From positions 1 through 58,525 of the forward strand of contig RECD01000202.1 in NCBI GenBank assembly GCA_007694185.1: a DNA stretch of 58,525 bases. Reading direction: 5' to 3'. The DNA is from Planctomycetaceae bacterium. Lineage in GTDB: Bacteria > Planctomycetota > Planctomycetia > Pirellulales > Pirellulaceae. Positions 10,696 to 20,115 of the stretch are shown in pieces. How positions within the stretch are numbered: the first letter of the stretch is position 1; each line of letters begins with the position of its first letter. Both the position numbers and the translations under genes were made by a program. The notes beneath the pieces were generated by a model. It saw nothing but the letters and a program-made list of their open reading frames with translations. It did not search any database and was not told the origin of the DNA.

Positions 10696-13600
10696 ATGGG
10701 CAGATCGATTGGGACCAAACGGCGACAACGCCGCGGCACGTTCGCTGCTGGCCGGGTACGCGTTCCGGCCACACGGCGGCTGGTCGCCGAACGGCTCGAA
10801 CCGCGCATGCTGCTGGCCGCCGACCCGCTTCACGTCGGCATCGTCTACATCGAAACCGATTTCCTGGAATCCGAATCGGGCAATGGTAGCGACGAGGTAG
10901 CCGACCGGTTCCTGTTGTCATTCACGGGCGGGGCGGCCGATACACAGCTCCGCGAAATCCGCATCTCGCTCGACAAAGACCAAGACGGTTTGTCGGTCGG
11001 CGACCTGATTTTCGACACGGAAGCGGGCGGCCGCGGCAAAGGGGCTTGGCACCCGTTTCGGGTCGCCCGGATCGATTCGGTCTCCGGCGAACGGGCAAAC
11101 GTCGAGGCCGAAGTGACAGACGGCAGCACCGAGTTGCTGGTTCGGCTCGATCAATTCCGATCGGGTGACCTGCTGGAATTCACGATCGATGTCGACGAGG
11201 TGTTGAGGAACCACGCGGACTTGGACCGGTTCAACGCGGCGCTCGACGTGATCGCCAGCGGCCAAGAGATGCAGGACTCGTGGTTCTGGGCCGATTTCGT
11301 CGCGCCGCACTACGAACCGCTGACGCTGGAAACGTTGTTTGTCGCCGATTACGGCAACCCGAAAGCCGAGTTCGGTTTGCGGTTGCCGCCGAACCAAGGG
11401 CCGCCGCCCGACAGCTTCCCCAGCCGCACCGCCGCCGCGATCACGACCGGGGTCCAGCAACCCAAGCCGATTTCGATCGCCGGGACGGTCTGGGTCGACA
11501 ACGACCTCGACTTGGTACGCCGGTCGAGCGAACCCGGTCTGGCCGGCGTGGAATTGACGCTGCTGCGCCAGGACGCCGGCAGCGGCGCGTGGCTCGACAC
11601 CGGGTTTCGCCAAGTCACGGATTCTCAAGGCGGCTACGAGTTCGGCACCTCGCTCGGGCTGATGCCCGGCAATTACCGCGTGGTGCAGTCGCCGGTCGCG
11701 GGTCTGTTCGGCGTCGGCGCCGTGGCGGGATCGGTTGCGGATCAGCCGACCGGAAGGGTGATCGACCAGAATATGATCAGCGACATCCACCTGTTGCTGG
11801 GGGATACGCACGGCCGGGATTACGACTTCGCTCACGCCCGACCGGCGGAACTGAGCGGCGCCGTTTACCTGGACCACAACGACAACGGCCGGCGAGATGC
11901 CGGCGAACCGGGCCTGGGAGGCTCGCGGATTCGCCTGGTGCCGATCGAAACGCTGGTCGCGATCGAGCCGATCGAGACGCTCAGCCGCGCCGATGGCTCG
12001 TTCGTGTTCGAAGGTCTGCCGCCCGGCAAGTACGAACTGATCCAAGTGACTCAGCCGACGGGACTGCAGGACGGCGTCGATCGGCCCGGGACTGTCGACG
12101 GCCAGACCGTCGGCATCGCGGACGAGCCTGGCGACGCGATCCGTGGCATCGAGTTGCTCGGGGGCAGCGTCGGCATCGATTACTGGTTCGGCGAACTCGC
12201 CCTGGGCGAATTGTCCGGCGGAGTGTACCTGCCGCCGCCGGGTGAGGATTGTGGGGTCAGCCCCGATCGGAAGCTGCCGCTAGCAGGGGTCGTGATCGAA
12301 TTGCTCGGCCCCGGCGGGGTCACGGTCGCCAGCACGACGACCGGGGTCGACGGCCGCTACCGCTTCCAAGCGATCCCCAAAGGCGCCTACACGATCGTCC
12401 AGACCTCGCCCGAAGGCCTGCTCGGCGGCCGCGCCTTCGTCGGGATCATCGACGGCATCACCGTCGGGTCAGCGGTGGACTTGGGGATGATCTCCGAGAT
12501 CCTGATGCCGGCCGGCGGGATCGGGACACGCTACGACTTTTGCGAAGCGGCTCCCGCATCTCTATCGGGGTACGTTTACCACGACGCCAACGACAACGGG
12601 CGGCGTGACCAAGGCGAATCGGCGATCGCCGACGTCGAAATCGAGTTGCACGGGACCGCCGGTCAACCGGTGCTCAAAACGCGAACCGACGCCCAGGGAC
12701 GATACGAGTTCAGCGGGCTGGTGCCTGGCGAATATCTGGTTCGACAAGTCCAACCGGCGGGCTACTTCGATGGCACCGATTCGGCTGGTACGGTCGACGG
12801 CATCACGGTCGGTGTGGCGGAAAACCCGGGTGATCGGATCACCGGGATCGTGCTCCGTCAGGGCCAGACCGGCATCGATTACAACTTCGGCGAGCTGTTG
12901 CCCGCTTCGATCGCCGGGCGTGTCTACGCGGATGACAACCGCAACGGCCAACTCGATTCGGGAGAGCGTTTGTTGGCGGGGGTCGTCATCGAGTTGTGGG
13001 ACGCCGAGGACAATCGGGTCGACGCCCGGCTGACGGACGATTCGGGTGTCTACCGGTTCGAAGGCTTGCGGCCCGGCACCTATTCTCTGCGTCAGACGCA
13101 GCCGAGCGAATTTTTCCAAGGCGAGGAATTGCCCGGCACGTTCGGCGGCGACACGACGCTCGAAAATCGGATCGACGCGATCCGGTTGCCTTCCGCCGCC
13201 GTCGCGACCGACTACGACTTCACGGAACTGACGCCGGCGAGGATTTCCGGATACGTCTTCCGTGACGGCTCGGTGATCGTCACGGAACGGATGCCCGAGT
13301 CGGAGGAATTGCGGCGTTTCCGGGATGGCGTTCGCCGGCCGGATAGCCTCCCGATCTCCGGTGTCCTCATCCAATTGCGCGACGAGTCGGGGCGACCGGT
13401 GGCGACGGAGCGGCTGTTGCCAAGCGTCGGCGCGGACGGGATCCAGATCGTGACCGATCAGCAAGGGTACTTCGAATTCGTCGGGCTCGCCCCGGGCGGA
13501 TACAGCCTCTATCAGATCCAGCCCGCGGGCTATGTCGACGGCTTGGACACCGCGGGCCCACTCGGGGGCGTCGCGATCAATGCCGCCGACTTGGCGAACG

Positions 13601-14949
13601 ATCCGTGGTTGAGCGAGTTGGCGGCGCGGTTGCGGTCCGACCCGGCGACCGACCCGAACCATGACGCGATCGTCGGGATCTGGCTGGCTCCCGGTGACCA
13701 CGCCGCAGAGAACTGGTTCGCGGAAATCGAAGTCGTGTTGGTGGAACCGAAGTTGCCGGAACCGCCGCCACCGCCCCCCGCTCCGCCATTGCCGCCGCCT
13801 CCGGCACCACCCGAACCGCCGACAGAGCTTCAACCGGCACCGCCGCTGCTCGCACCGGCGGTCGAGTACTCCGATATCTGGGTACCCGTTTGGGACACCT
13901 TCGCTGGCGGACTGCATGTGTCGAGTTTCGGCATTCACGACCAACACCTGACGACGCTGTTGGCCGACTCCGAGTACGTCGTGACCTGGCACCTCAGCGT
14001 CCTCAATGGCGGCTTTCCACGGGGTAACGATCAACGGGGTGGGCTGTTCAAGTACACGTCGGGGCGCGAGTCATCGGGACCGGCCGAGCCGCCCGGACGG
14101 ATCGGGCGTTGGTTGTTCGTCGACCGGGCGGGACGCCGTGTCGAGTTCGGCCAGGCGTTTCTGCTGGGAGTGGAAGACGGCATCCCGCTGGTCGGTGACT
14201 TCAACGGCGACGGGGCCGATCAGATCGCGATCTATTCGGGAGGCCAATGGTTCGTCGACCTCAACGGCAATGGCGTTTGGGACCACGGCGATTTGTGGCT
14301 CAAACTCGGCACCGAATTGGACCGGCCGGTGGTCGGCGATTGGGACGGTGACGGCAAAGCCGATATCGCGATTTTCGGACGCCAATGGGAAGGCGACCCC
14401 GAAGCGATCCGGCGAGACCCCGGGTTGCCGACGGTGGCGAATAAACGCCGTCGCCATCAGCCGCACGCGTTGGTGTCGCAAACCGACCGGAACCTTCGCA
14501 ACGAGTCAAATCGGGAAGTCGTCCGTGGGCGCCTGACCGATCTGGCCGTCGATGCCGTGGACCATGTGTTCCGCTATGGCGAACCGCCCGATACGCCGGT
14601 GGCGGGGGATTGGAATGGTGACGGGGTCGATTCAGTCGGCATCTTCCGCGGTGGTCGCTGGACGCTCGACTCGGATGGCGATGGTCGCTTGACGAAGGAT
14701 GATGACACGGCCGAATTCGGCCAACCGGGCGATATCCCGATCGTCGGCGACTGGAACGGCGACGGGACCGCGAATCTGGGGGTCGTTCGGGGCGACTGGT
14801 GGATCATCGACAGCGACGGTGACCGCCGACTGACCGACAACGACTACCGCGTGCGGATCGAAAAACCGAGTGAAGATGCCCGACCGGTCACCGGGGATTG
14901 GGACGGGGATGGCCAGGACGAATTCGGTTGGTACGACGAAGCGGGCTGA
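10696..14949 (+). CDS. Giant LEPR-XLL surface protein with SdrD-B repeats and FG-GAP-like tail
   Basis: About 1417 residues. The Arg-rich N-terminus leads to LVAERLEPRMLLAADP, the LEPR-XLL motif found at the N-terminus of very large planctomycete exported proteins. At least six SdrD-B/Cna-B-like modules follow, each opening with a variant of SGYVYHDANDNGRRDQGE and containing a G.Y.F.GL.PG.Y strand (for example YEFSGLVPGEYLVRQVQPAG). A proline-rich linker lies at residues about 1018-1050. The C-terminal third has repeated NGDG/DGDG blades such as VVGDWDGDGKADIAIF, typical of FG-GAP/VCBS calcium-binding propellers. GGAGG 9 bases before the ATG at 10696 supports that start over an upstream one at 10636. 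Likely a cell-surface or secreted adhesive or structural protein. Confidence 0.9.
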   Translation: MGRSIGTKRRQRRGTFAAGRVRVPATRRLVAERLEPRMLLAADPLHVGIVYIETDFLESESGNGSDEVADRFLLSFTGGAADTQLREIRISLDKDQDGLSVGDLIFDTEAGGRGKGAWHPFRVARIDSVSGERANVEAEVTDGSTELLVRLDQFRSGDLLEFTIDVDEVLRNHADLDRFNAALDVIASGQEMQDSWFWADFVAPHYEPLTLETLFVADYGNPKAEFGLRLPPNQGPPPDSFPSRTAAAITTGVQQPKPISIAGTVWVDNDLDLVRRSSEPGLAGVELTLLRQDAGSGAWLDTGFRQVTDSQGGYEFGTSLGLMPGNYRVVQSPVAGLFGVGAVAGSVADQPTGRVIDQNMISDIHLLLGDTHGRDYDFAHARPAELSGAVYLDHNDNGRRDAGEPGLGGSRIRLVPIETLVAIEPIETLSRADGSFVFEGLPPGKYELIQVTQPTGLQDGVDRPGTVDGQTVGIADEPGDAIRGIELLGGSVGIDYWFGELALGELSGGVYLPPPGEDCGVSPDRKLPLAGVVIELLGPGGVTVASTTTGVDGRYRFQAIPKGAYTIVQTSPEGLLGGRAFVGIIDGITVGSAVDLGMISEILMPAGGIGTRYDFCEAAPASLSGYVYHDANDNGRRDQGESAIADVEIELHGTAGQPVLKTRTDAQGRYEFSGLVPGEYLVRQVQPAGYFDGTDSAGTVDGITVGVAENPGDRITGIVLRQGQTGIDYNFGELLPASIAGRVYADDNRNGQLDSGERLLAGVVIELWDAEDNRVDARLTDDSGVYRFEGLRPGTYSLRQTQPSEFFQGEELPGTFGGDTTLENRIDAIRLPSAAVATDYDFTELTPARISGYVFRDGSVIVTERMPESEELRRFRDGVRRPDSLPISGVLIQLRDESGRPVATERLLPSVGADGIQIVTDQQGYFEFVGLAPGGYSLYQIQPAGYVDGLDTAGPLGGVAINAADLANDPWLSELAARLRSDPATDPNHDAIVGIWLAPGDHAAENWFAEIEVVLVEPKLPEPPPPPPAPPLPPPPAPPEPPTELQPAPPLLAPAVEYSDIWVPVWDTFAGGLHVSSFGIHDQHLTTLLADSEYVVTWHLSVLNGGFPRGNDQRGGLFKYTSGRESSGPAEPPGRIGRWLFVDRAGRRVEFGQAFLLGVEDGIPLVGDFNGDGADQIAIYSGGQWFVDLNGNGVWDHGDLWLKLGTELDRPVVGDWDGDGKADIAIFGRQWEGDPEAIRRDPGLPTVANKRRRHQPHALVSQTDRNLRNESNREVVRGRLTDLAVDAVDHVFRYGEPPDTPVAGDWNGDGVDSVGIFRGGRWTLDSDGDGRLTKDDDTAEFGQPGDIPIVGDWNGDGTANLGVVRGDWWIIDSDGDRRLTDNDYRVRIEKPSEDARPVTGDWDGDGQDEFGWYDEAG

Positions 14950-14969
14950 GTTAAAGGCCAGCGCCGGCG

Positions 14970-16979
14970 TCAGGCCGCGTGTTGCGAGTTGACCGGGACA
15001 TCCGTTGGCCGACAGAGGCTCTGATAGAACCGATTCCGTCGGATCAAGTCCTCGTGATTGCCGGTGTCGACGACCAGCCCTTCGTTCATCACGAGGATGC
15101 GATCGGCCATCACCAACGACGTGGGACGGTGGGTGACCAACAGGCCCGTGCGACCGGTCAGAAACTGGCCGAGCGCCTCGTGGATCAGGCACTCGCTTTC
15201 CAAATCGATCTGGCTGGTCGCCTCATCGAGGATCAGGATGTCGGGATTGCGGAGAAACGCCCTGGCCAAGGCGATCCTCTGCATCTGACCACCGGACAGG
15301 CGGGTTCCGGTCGGGCCGAGCAACGTGTCGTAGCCGTCCGGGGTTTTGTTCATGATGAAGTCGTCGGCGTAAGCCATGCGGGCGACCTCGACGATTCGCT
15401 CCCGGCTCGCCTTGCGGCAGCCGTAGGCGATGTTGTTGGCGATCGTGTCGTCGAACAGCGTCGTCCGCTGGGTCACCAACCCGATGCGGCGGCGGATGTC
15501 GCGGATGCGCATCTGGTCCAGCGGCACGCCGTCGATCGTTACCGAGCCCTGCTGCGGATCGTCGAACCGACACAGCAGGTTGATCAAGGTGCTCTTGCCG
15601 CAACCGTTGGGGCCGACGACCGCGATCGTTTCGCCGTGACGTAATTCCAGATTGACCCCCCGCAACACCGGCGGGCCTTGCGGGTATCGGAATTCGACGT
15701 TCTCGAACACCACCCGCTGATGCGGACGGCTCGGCGAGAGGGAACGCTGCGGATTTCGGACTCGCACGGGCCGATCGATGATCTCGAAGAGCCGCTGAGC
15801 TGCCGCGATCCCCCGTTGCAGGTCGCTCCAGACCTCCGCCAATTTCCGCGCCGGGTCGGCCGCGCCGATCAGGAATCCGAAGAACAGCAGGATCTGGCCG
15901 ACCTCCAAAGGATGGAAACTCATGCGGATGCCGAGCAAGTGTGTCTTCTGGTTGACCACCAGGTAGCCGCCCGCGACGATCCCCAAGCAGACGACGATCG
16001 TTCCCAGCAGTTCCGACGTTCCGCGTGCCAGCGTGCTGTAGAACGACATCCGCATCGAACGCTGAAAGTAGGTGTCCAAGCCGCGTCCGAACTTCGCCCG
16101 TTCGGCGGCTTGCGTGTTGCAGATTTTAACCAAGCGGATGCCGGCAAAGGAATCGTTCAGCATGGCGAACATCTGGCTCATCTCGCCCATCACGCGTCGC
16201 GACGCCCGCCGGATCGCCCGCGACAGGGTCGAAGTGACGATCAGGACCAAGGGCGAAACGATCATCACCAAAAACAGTAACCGCCAACAGACGAAGGCCG
16301 CCCCGCCGATGCAGACGATCAGCTTCAACGGCTCTCGAACCAATTTTCCCAACAGGGTGCTGACGCCGCCGTTAAGTTGCCCGACGTCGTTGGTCAGCCG
16401 ACTGGTCAACGTCGCCGAACCGGTGTCGCCGAACTCGTCGAGATCCAATTGCAGCGCTCGGCGATAAAACAGGGCCCGGACCGCCATCGCCGTCCGCTCG
16501 GTGACGAGATGAACCAGCATCAAGTTGGCGATCAACGCGCCGAGCTTGATGACCGTCCCGACCAGCAAAAATCCCATCAGCAGCAACAGCGTCGCGTAGG
16601 GCGTTGTTGGCAAGCCGTCCATCCACGGACGCACCTGCTGGAACACCGTGGTCGAGCGAACCATGCTCTGGCGGCTCGCTTCCTGGACACGAATCCTGCT
16701 TTCCAATTTCCGACGCCCGGCCGGTTCCGCGACCGCGAGTTGCCCCCGGAGATCGTTCAAATGCTGGTCATGCGACTCGATCTGCTGCTGCGCGGCGACG
16801 ATCTTCTGATCGACATAGGTCGGCAGGCTGTCGCCCCGAAACACGATCTCGACCAGCGGGTAAATCGCGCCGATGTTGATGCCCCAAAACCCGGCGATCA
16901 GCATCGAGGAGAGGATCACACCGAACATCGCCATCCGCTGGCGAAAGGCCATTCGAAACACTCGAACGAAATCCGTCAT
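14970..16979 (-). CDS. MsbA-like ABC exporter (fused permease and ATPase)
   Basis: A 669-residue half-transporter. Residues 1-400 form a six-helix type IV (exporter) membrane domain; the ATPase follows with Walker A GPNGCGKST, signature LSGGQMQRIALARA, Walker B ILILDEATSQID and H-loop VTHRPTS. Exporters like this work as dimers and move lipids, lipid A precursors, drugs or peptides; the substrate here is not identifiable. Between helices 1 and 2 there is an unusually long, charged, heptad-like insert (about residues 50-115) that should lie outside the membrane. A GAGGTG box upstream of the ATG supports the start. It converges with the LEPR-XLL gene, with only 20 bases between. Confidence 0.92.
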   Translation of the reverse strand: MTDFVRVFRMAFRQRMAMFGVILSSMLIAGFWGINIGAIYPLVEIVFRGDSLPTYVDQKIVAAQQQIESHDQHLNDLRGQLAVAEPAGRRKLESRIRVQEASRQSMVRSTTVFQQVRPWMDGLPTTPYATLLLLMGFLLVGTVIKLGALIANLMLVHLVTERTAMAVRALFYRRALQLDLDEFGDTGSATLTSRLTNDVGQLNGGVSTLLGKLVREPLKLIVCIGGAAFVCWRLLFLVMIVSPLVLIVTSTLSRAIRRASRRVMGEMSQMFAMLNDSFAGIRLVKICNTQAAERAKFGRGLDTYFQRSMRMSFYSTLARGTSELLGTIVVCLGIVAGGYLVVNQKTHLLGIRMSFHPLEVGQILLFFGFLIGAADPARKLAEVWSDLQRGIAAAQRLFEIIDRPVRVRNPQRSLSPSRPHQRVVFENVEFRYPQGPPVLRGVNLELRHGETIAVVGPNGCGKSTLINLLCRFDDPQQGSVTIDGVPLDQMRIRDIRRRIGLVTQRTTLFDDTIANNIAYGCRKASRERIVEVARMAYADDFIMNKTPDGYDTLLGPTGTRLSGGQMQRIALARAFLRNPDILILDEATSQIDLESECLIHEALGQFLTGRTGLLVTHRPTSLVMADRILVMNEGLVVDTGNHEDLIRRNRFYQSLCRPTDVPVNSQHAA

Positions 16980-17364
16980 GACGGCATGTCACCTCAAGGC
17001 AATCCGGCTCGACCAGCAGCGACCGAGCGGTAAGGGGGGCGGCGGTAAGGGGCGAGTCGGCTGGAGCTCGCGAAGTGAACGTTTTTCCTGCCCAGCGTTT
17101 AACCGATTCCGGCTCAGGCCGTCCAGGCTAAAAAACGGAGCCGGGGTTGCACACGCCACCCCCCACGCGGGTACCACTGGGCCATTGGAGGGGTCGCCAG
17201 TCGACACGTGGCGGAAGAACAAGAAGTTGGTTTTGTGAGGATTCGAAGGATTTTTCACTGAAGATCTGTTGGTGGGCGGAGTTATCTGACATAATCCTGA
17301 CTTGAGCGGGTTGTTCCGACTCGCTCCTTTTCCCCCGCCCCGCCCACCTGCCCACCGCCCCAAC
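16980..17364. other. Divergent intergenic region, no gene seen
   Basis: 385 bases between the ABC exporter and the thioredoxin gene, which are transcribed away from each other. It should hold both promoters. Around 17280-17300 an AT-richer patch (GTTATCTGACATAATCC) may be a -10 region for the rightward gene, but no convincing -35 lies at the right distance. No tRNA or small ORF with recognisable content is seen. Confidence 0.4.
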
Positions 17365-18576
17365 ATGAAACTGATCAACCTTCGGCTGCTACTGCTGCTA
17401 GCATTCTGCGGCGTTTCCGCCATGACCGTCCTTTGGGTCCCGGCCGGTCGCGACCAAGTTTTGGCGCTCGAATCCGAAACCCCGTCGAGTGACGAAGAAG
17501 AGACCGTCTTGGGGATCGGCTCCGCGGCCCCCAAGCTGGACGTGGAACACTGGATCCAAGACGGCAACGGCTTTTTCAAGCCGGTGACCGAGTTCGAGGA
17601 AGGCAAGGTGTATGTCGTCGAGTTTTGGGCGACCTGGTGTGGACCGTGTCTCGCCAGCATGCCGCACTTGGCGGAATTGCAAAATCGCTACCGTGGCCAG
17701 GGGGTTCAGATCGTCAGTATCAGTGACGAACCGCTCGAGGAGGTCACCACATTCCTGAAGCGAAAGACGACGACGGCCGACGGTGACGAGACGACTTTTG
17801 CGGAAATCACGTCGGCTTACAGCTTGACGACGGACCCCGATCGCTCGGCGCACGAAGCCTACATGGAGGGCGCTCGCCAGCAGGGCATCCCGACCGCGTT
17901 CATCGTCGGCAAGGACGGCAAGATCGAATGGATCGGTCACCCGATGGAAATGGACGAGCCGCTCGATCAAGTCGTCAGAGGCGCTTGGGATCGAAAAAAG
18001 TACCTCGAGATGTTCGAGGCGAAGCGTTCTTTCGACGCGTTGCTCCAGCAATTGACCCAAATGGTTAACCGGGGTCGCTTTCCGGAGGCGGTCGAATTGG
18101 TCGATGGCGAATTGAAGAAGTCGCTGCCGCCCGAGATCACGACTCAACTGAACGGCATCCGCTTCCAGATCAAGATGATGGGCGGGATGATCGACGAGGA
18201 GTTAACGACCGCTTTGGTGACCCGTTTGGCCGATTCCAAAGGGGACGCGATCGGTGTCGCTCGGATCGCTTTTCAGCTACTGCAGGCGAACCAGAATCCC
18301 GCTGCCCAAGGACAACCCGGCTTGGTGTCGCTGATGAAGTCGTCGATCGAAGCGATCAATGAAGAGATCGAAGGGGCGGAAAAGCAGTTGCAGCCGCTGC
18401 TGTTCGATACCGTCGCCCACCTGCATGAAGCGACCGGCGACCTCGACGCCGCGATCAAGGCCCAGGAAGCCGGTATTGAACGGGCCGACCCCGCGACCAA
18501 GGAACGGCTCGGCCGCTACTTGGAACAGCTCCAGGAAGCCAAGGAAGCCGCCAGCAACCCGCCTGCGGACAACTGA
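17365..18576 (+). CDS. Membrane-anchored or secreted TlpA-like thioredoxin with helical C-terminal domain
   Basis: 403 residues from the ATG at 17365, which directly precedes a signal/anchor helix (LINLRLLLLLAFCGVSAMTV); an in-frame TTG at 17302 adds 21 unconvincing residues. The thioredoxin domain (about 50-205) carries WATWCGPCLASMPHL, with a CGPC redox motif as in TlpA/ResA proteins, and the cis-Pro segment GIPTAFIVGKDGKIEWIGHP. The C-terminal 190 residues are helical, with TPR-like features (EATGDLDAAIKAQEAGIERA). It probably reduces disulfides or cytochrome c precursors outside the cytoplasm, or senses redox state. The downstream DUF3754 gene follows after 47 bases on the same strand. 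Confidence 0.88.
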   Translation: MKLINLRLLLLLAFCGVSAMTVLWVPAGRDQVLALESETPSSDEEETVLGIGSAAPKLDVEHWIQDGNGFFKPVTEFEEGKVYVVEFWATWCGPCLASMPHLAELQNRYRGQGVQIVSISDEPLEEVTTFLKRKTTTADGDETTFAEITSAYSLTTDPDRSAHEAYMEGARQQGIPTAFIVGKDGKIEWIGHPMEMDEPLDQVVRGAWDRKKYLEMFEAKRSFDALLQQLTQMVNRGRFPEAVELVDGELKKSLPPEITTQLNGIRFQIKMMGGMIDEELTTALVTRLADSKGDAIGVARIAFQLLQANQNPAAQGQPGLVSLMKSSIEAINEEIEGAEKQLQPLLFDTVAHLHEATGDLDAAIKAQEAGIERADPATKERLGRYLEQLQEAKEAASNPPADN

Positions 18577-18623
18577 CGCGAGAGGCGGTCACCGCCTGAA
18601 CAGAATTCGCAACGAGCATCACC

Positions 18624-20027
18624 TTGTCCGTCCGCTCCCTCTTCAAAATCGGATGGAACGATTGGAGCGACGGTCAAGAGCCGGAGGTGATCGGTCCCGC
18701 AGCCCGACACTGGGCGGTCGAATGCTACGTCCCGATCAACTCGGGTGACCTGCGCGAGTTTCTATTGGCGCGACACCGCAGCGCCATGCCGACGGTTGCC
18801 GTCGCCGCGTCACGGTTCGATCGATCCGGTTCGGATCGGTCAGCGCAGGGCCGATCAGCATCCGGCGCCCCGGACCACTCGCTCGATGAAGTCTTTACGC
18901 GGTTTGCTGACCTGCTGCACCATCACTACCGGCCGCTCTTCTACCAGTTCGCTCATCGCTACTCGAGGCTCGATCCCGACCGGGACACCCGGCCGATCGA
19001 CTGGATTTCGGCGATCAACTGTTTCTCGACACCCACTTCCTCGACACCCACCTCCTGGTCACATCCGGACGAAAGGCAGACGCTGGAGGATGTGCGTCGG
19101 ATTGCCGACGCCGGCCGCACGGTGCTGGTCGATGCCGGCTACACGGAACTGCCCCGAGAAGTGCTCGAGGACGCCATCGGTCAATGCAGCCACTGGGGCG
19201 TGCCGTTGGATGTCGATCTTGACCTGTTCGACGCGATCAGTGTCTACGCCCGCGGGGACGTCGTCGGCAGGCGTGCCAAACGCCGCTGGCAAACGTACTA
19301 CAAACGGGTGGTCTACGACGTGCCGCTCTACCAACGCGTCGTCGTGATGTTCAAACTTCGGCCGGGCAGCTGTGCCGACGAGTTGGACGACCGCATGCTG
19401 CACTTGCGGATGTTCAAAAACATTCCCAAGAACGATATCGACATGCTGCTGCCGGGCACGCGGGTGCGGTTCAGTTGGGTCGACTACCTACGCAACTTCG
19501 TCCCCTCCTTGGGCGGCATGGGGCTGACACTCGTCAAGCTCCTGCGGCTGCTGCTGTTTTTGGCGGCGATCACGGTCAGCATCGCGATCGCCTTCGTTTG
19601 GCTTTGTGTGGCGATGCTCAGCTACGCCGGTCGCAGCCTGAGAAATCACTGGCACGCCAAAAATCTGCACATGCTGAACCTGACCCGCAGCCTCTATCAT
19701 CAAAAGCTCGACAGCAACGCGGGCGTCGCCTGCCGGCTGCTGAAGGAAGCGGAGAGCCAACGCTATCGAGAGATCCTGTTGGCCTACTGCCTGTTGCTGG
19801 AAGCGGAGTCGCCCCTGTCCATCGACCAGCTCGCCTCGCGGGTGCGGCGGTACGTCAAGGAATGGATCGACGTCGAGGTCGCGTTTCGTGCCCAGGAAGC
19901 CGTCCAGTTGCTGGACGCTTGGGGAATCGTCCGCCGCGATGAGGATCTGCGGTTATCGGTGGCAGCACCGGACGAGGCGTTACGTCAATTGTCCGCCCAC
20001 TGGCAAGCCTCCTTCGAGGCGGATTGA
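18624..20027 (+). CDS. DUF3754 (TMEM143-like) membrane protein
   Basis: A 467-residue protein resembling the DUF3754/TMEM143 family, whose biochemical role is unknown. Diagnostic segments are VPLYQRVVVMFKLRPG, followed by FKNIPKNDIDMLLPGTRVRF and two hydrophobic segments (about residues 285-335, KLLRLLLFLAAITVSIAIAF), then a helical C-terminal part (YHQKLDSNAGVACRLL, EAESQRYREILLAYCLL). The start is TTG at 18624, with no strong ribosome binding site. The N-terminal 100 residues are poorly conserved in appearance. It lies downstream of the thioredoxin gene and converges on the DUF1501 gene 88 bases away. Confidence 0.72.
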   Translation: MSVRSLFKIGWNDWSDGQEPEVIGPAARHWAVECYVPINSGDLREFLLARHRSAMPTVAVAASRFDRSGSDRSAQGRSASGAPDHSLDEVFTRFADLLHHHYRPLFYQFAHRYSRLDPDRDTRPIDWISAINCFSTPTSSTPTSWSHPDERQTLEDVRRIADAGRTVLVDAGYTELPREVLEDAIGQCSHWGVPLDVDLDLFDAISVYARGDVVGRRAKRRWQTYYKRVVYDVPLYQRVVVMFKLRPGSCADELDDRMLHLRMFKNIPKNDIDMLLPGTRVRFSWVDYLRNFVPSLGGMGLTLVKLLRLLLFLAAITVSIAIAFVWLCVAMLSYAGRSLRNHWHAKNLHMLNLTRSLYHQKLDSNAGVACRLLKEAESQRYREILLAYCLLLEAESPLSIDQLASRVRRYVKEWIDVEVAFRAQEAVQLLDAWGIVRRDEDLRLSVAAPDEALRQLSAHWQASFEAD

Positions 20028-20115
20028 TCGCTCACTTCGAGCGAGGGTCGAAAGGCGCAAGCGGCACGAGCGCTGCGGCGGAAACCCCGCAGCAAGCCTG
20101 CCCCGGCCGTCACCA

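Noticed and set aside
12562-14034. A 490-residue open frame opposite the SdrD-B protein
   Set aside because: The plus strand carries clear repeated domains; the antisense frame shows only mirrored low-complexity sequence.
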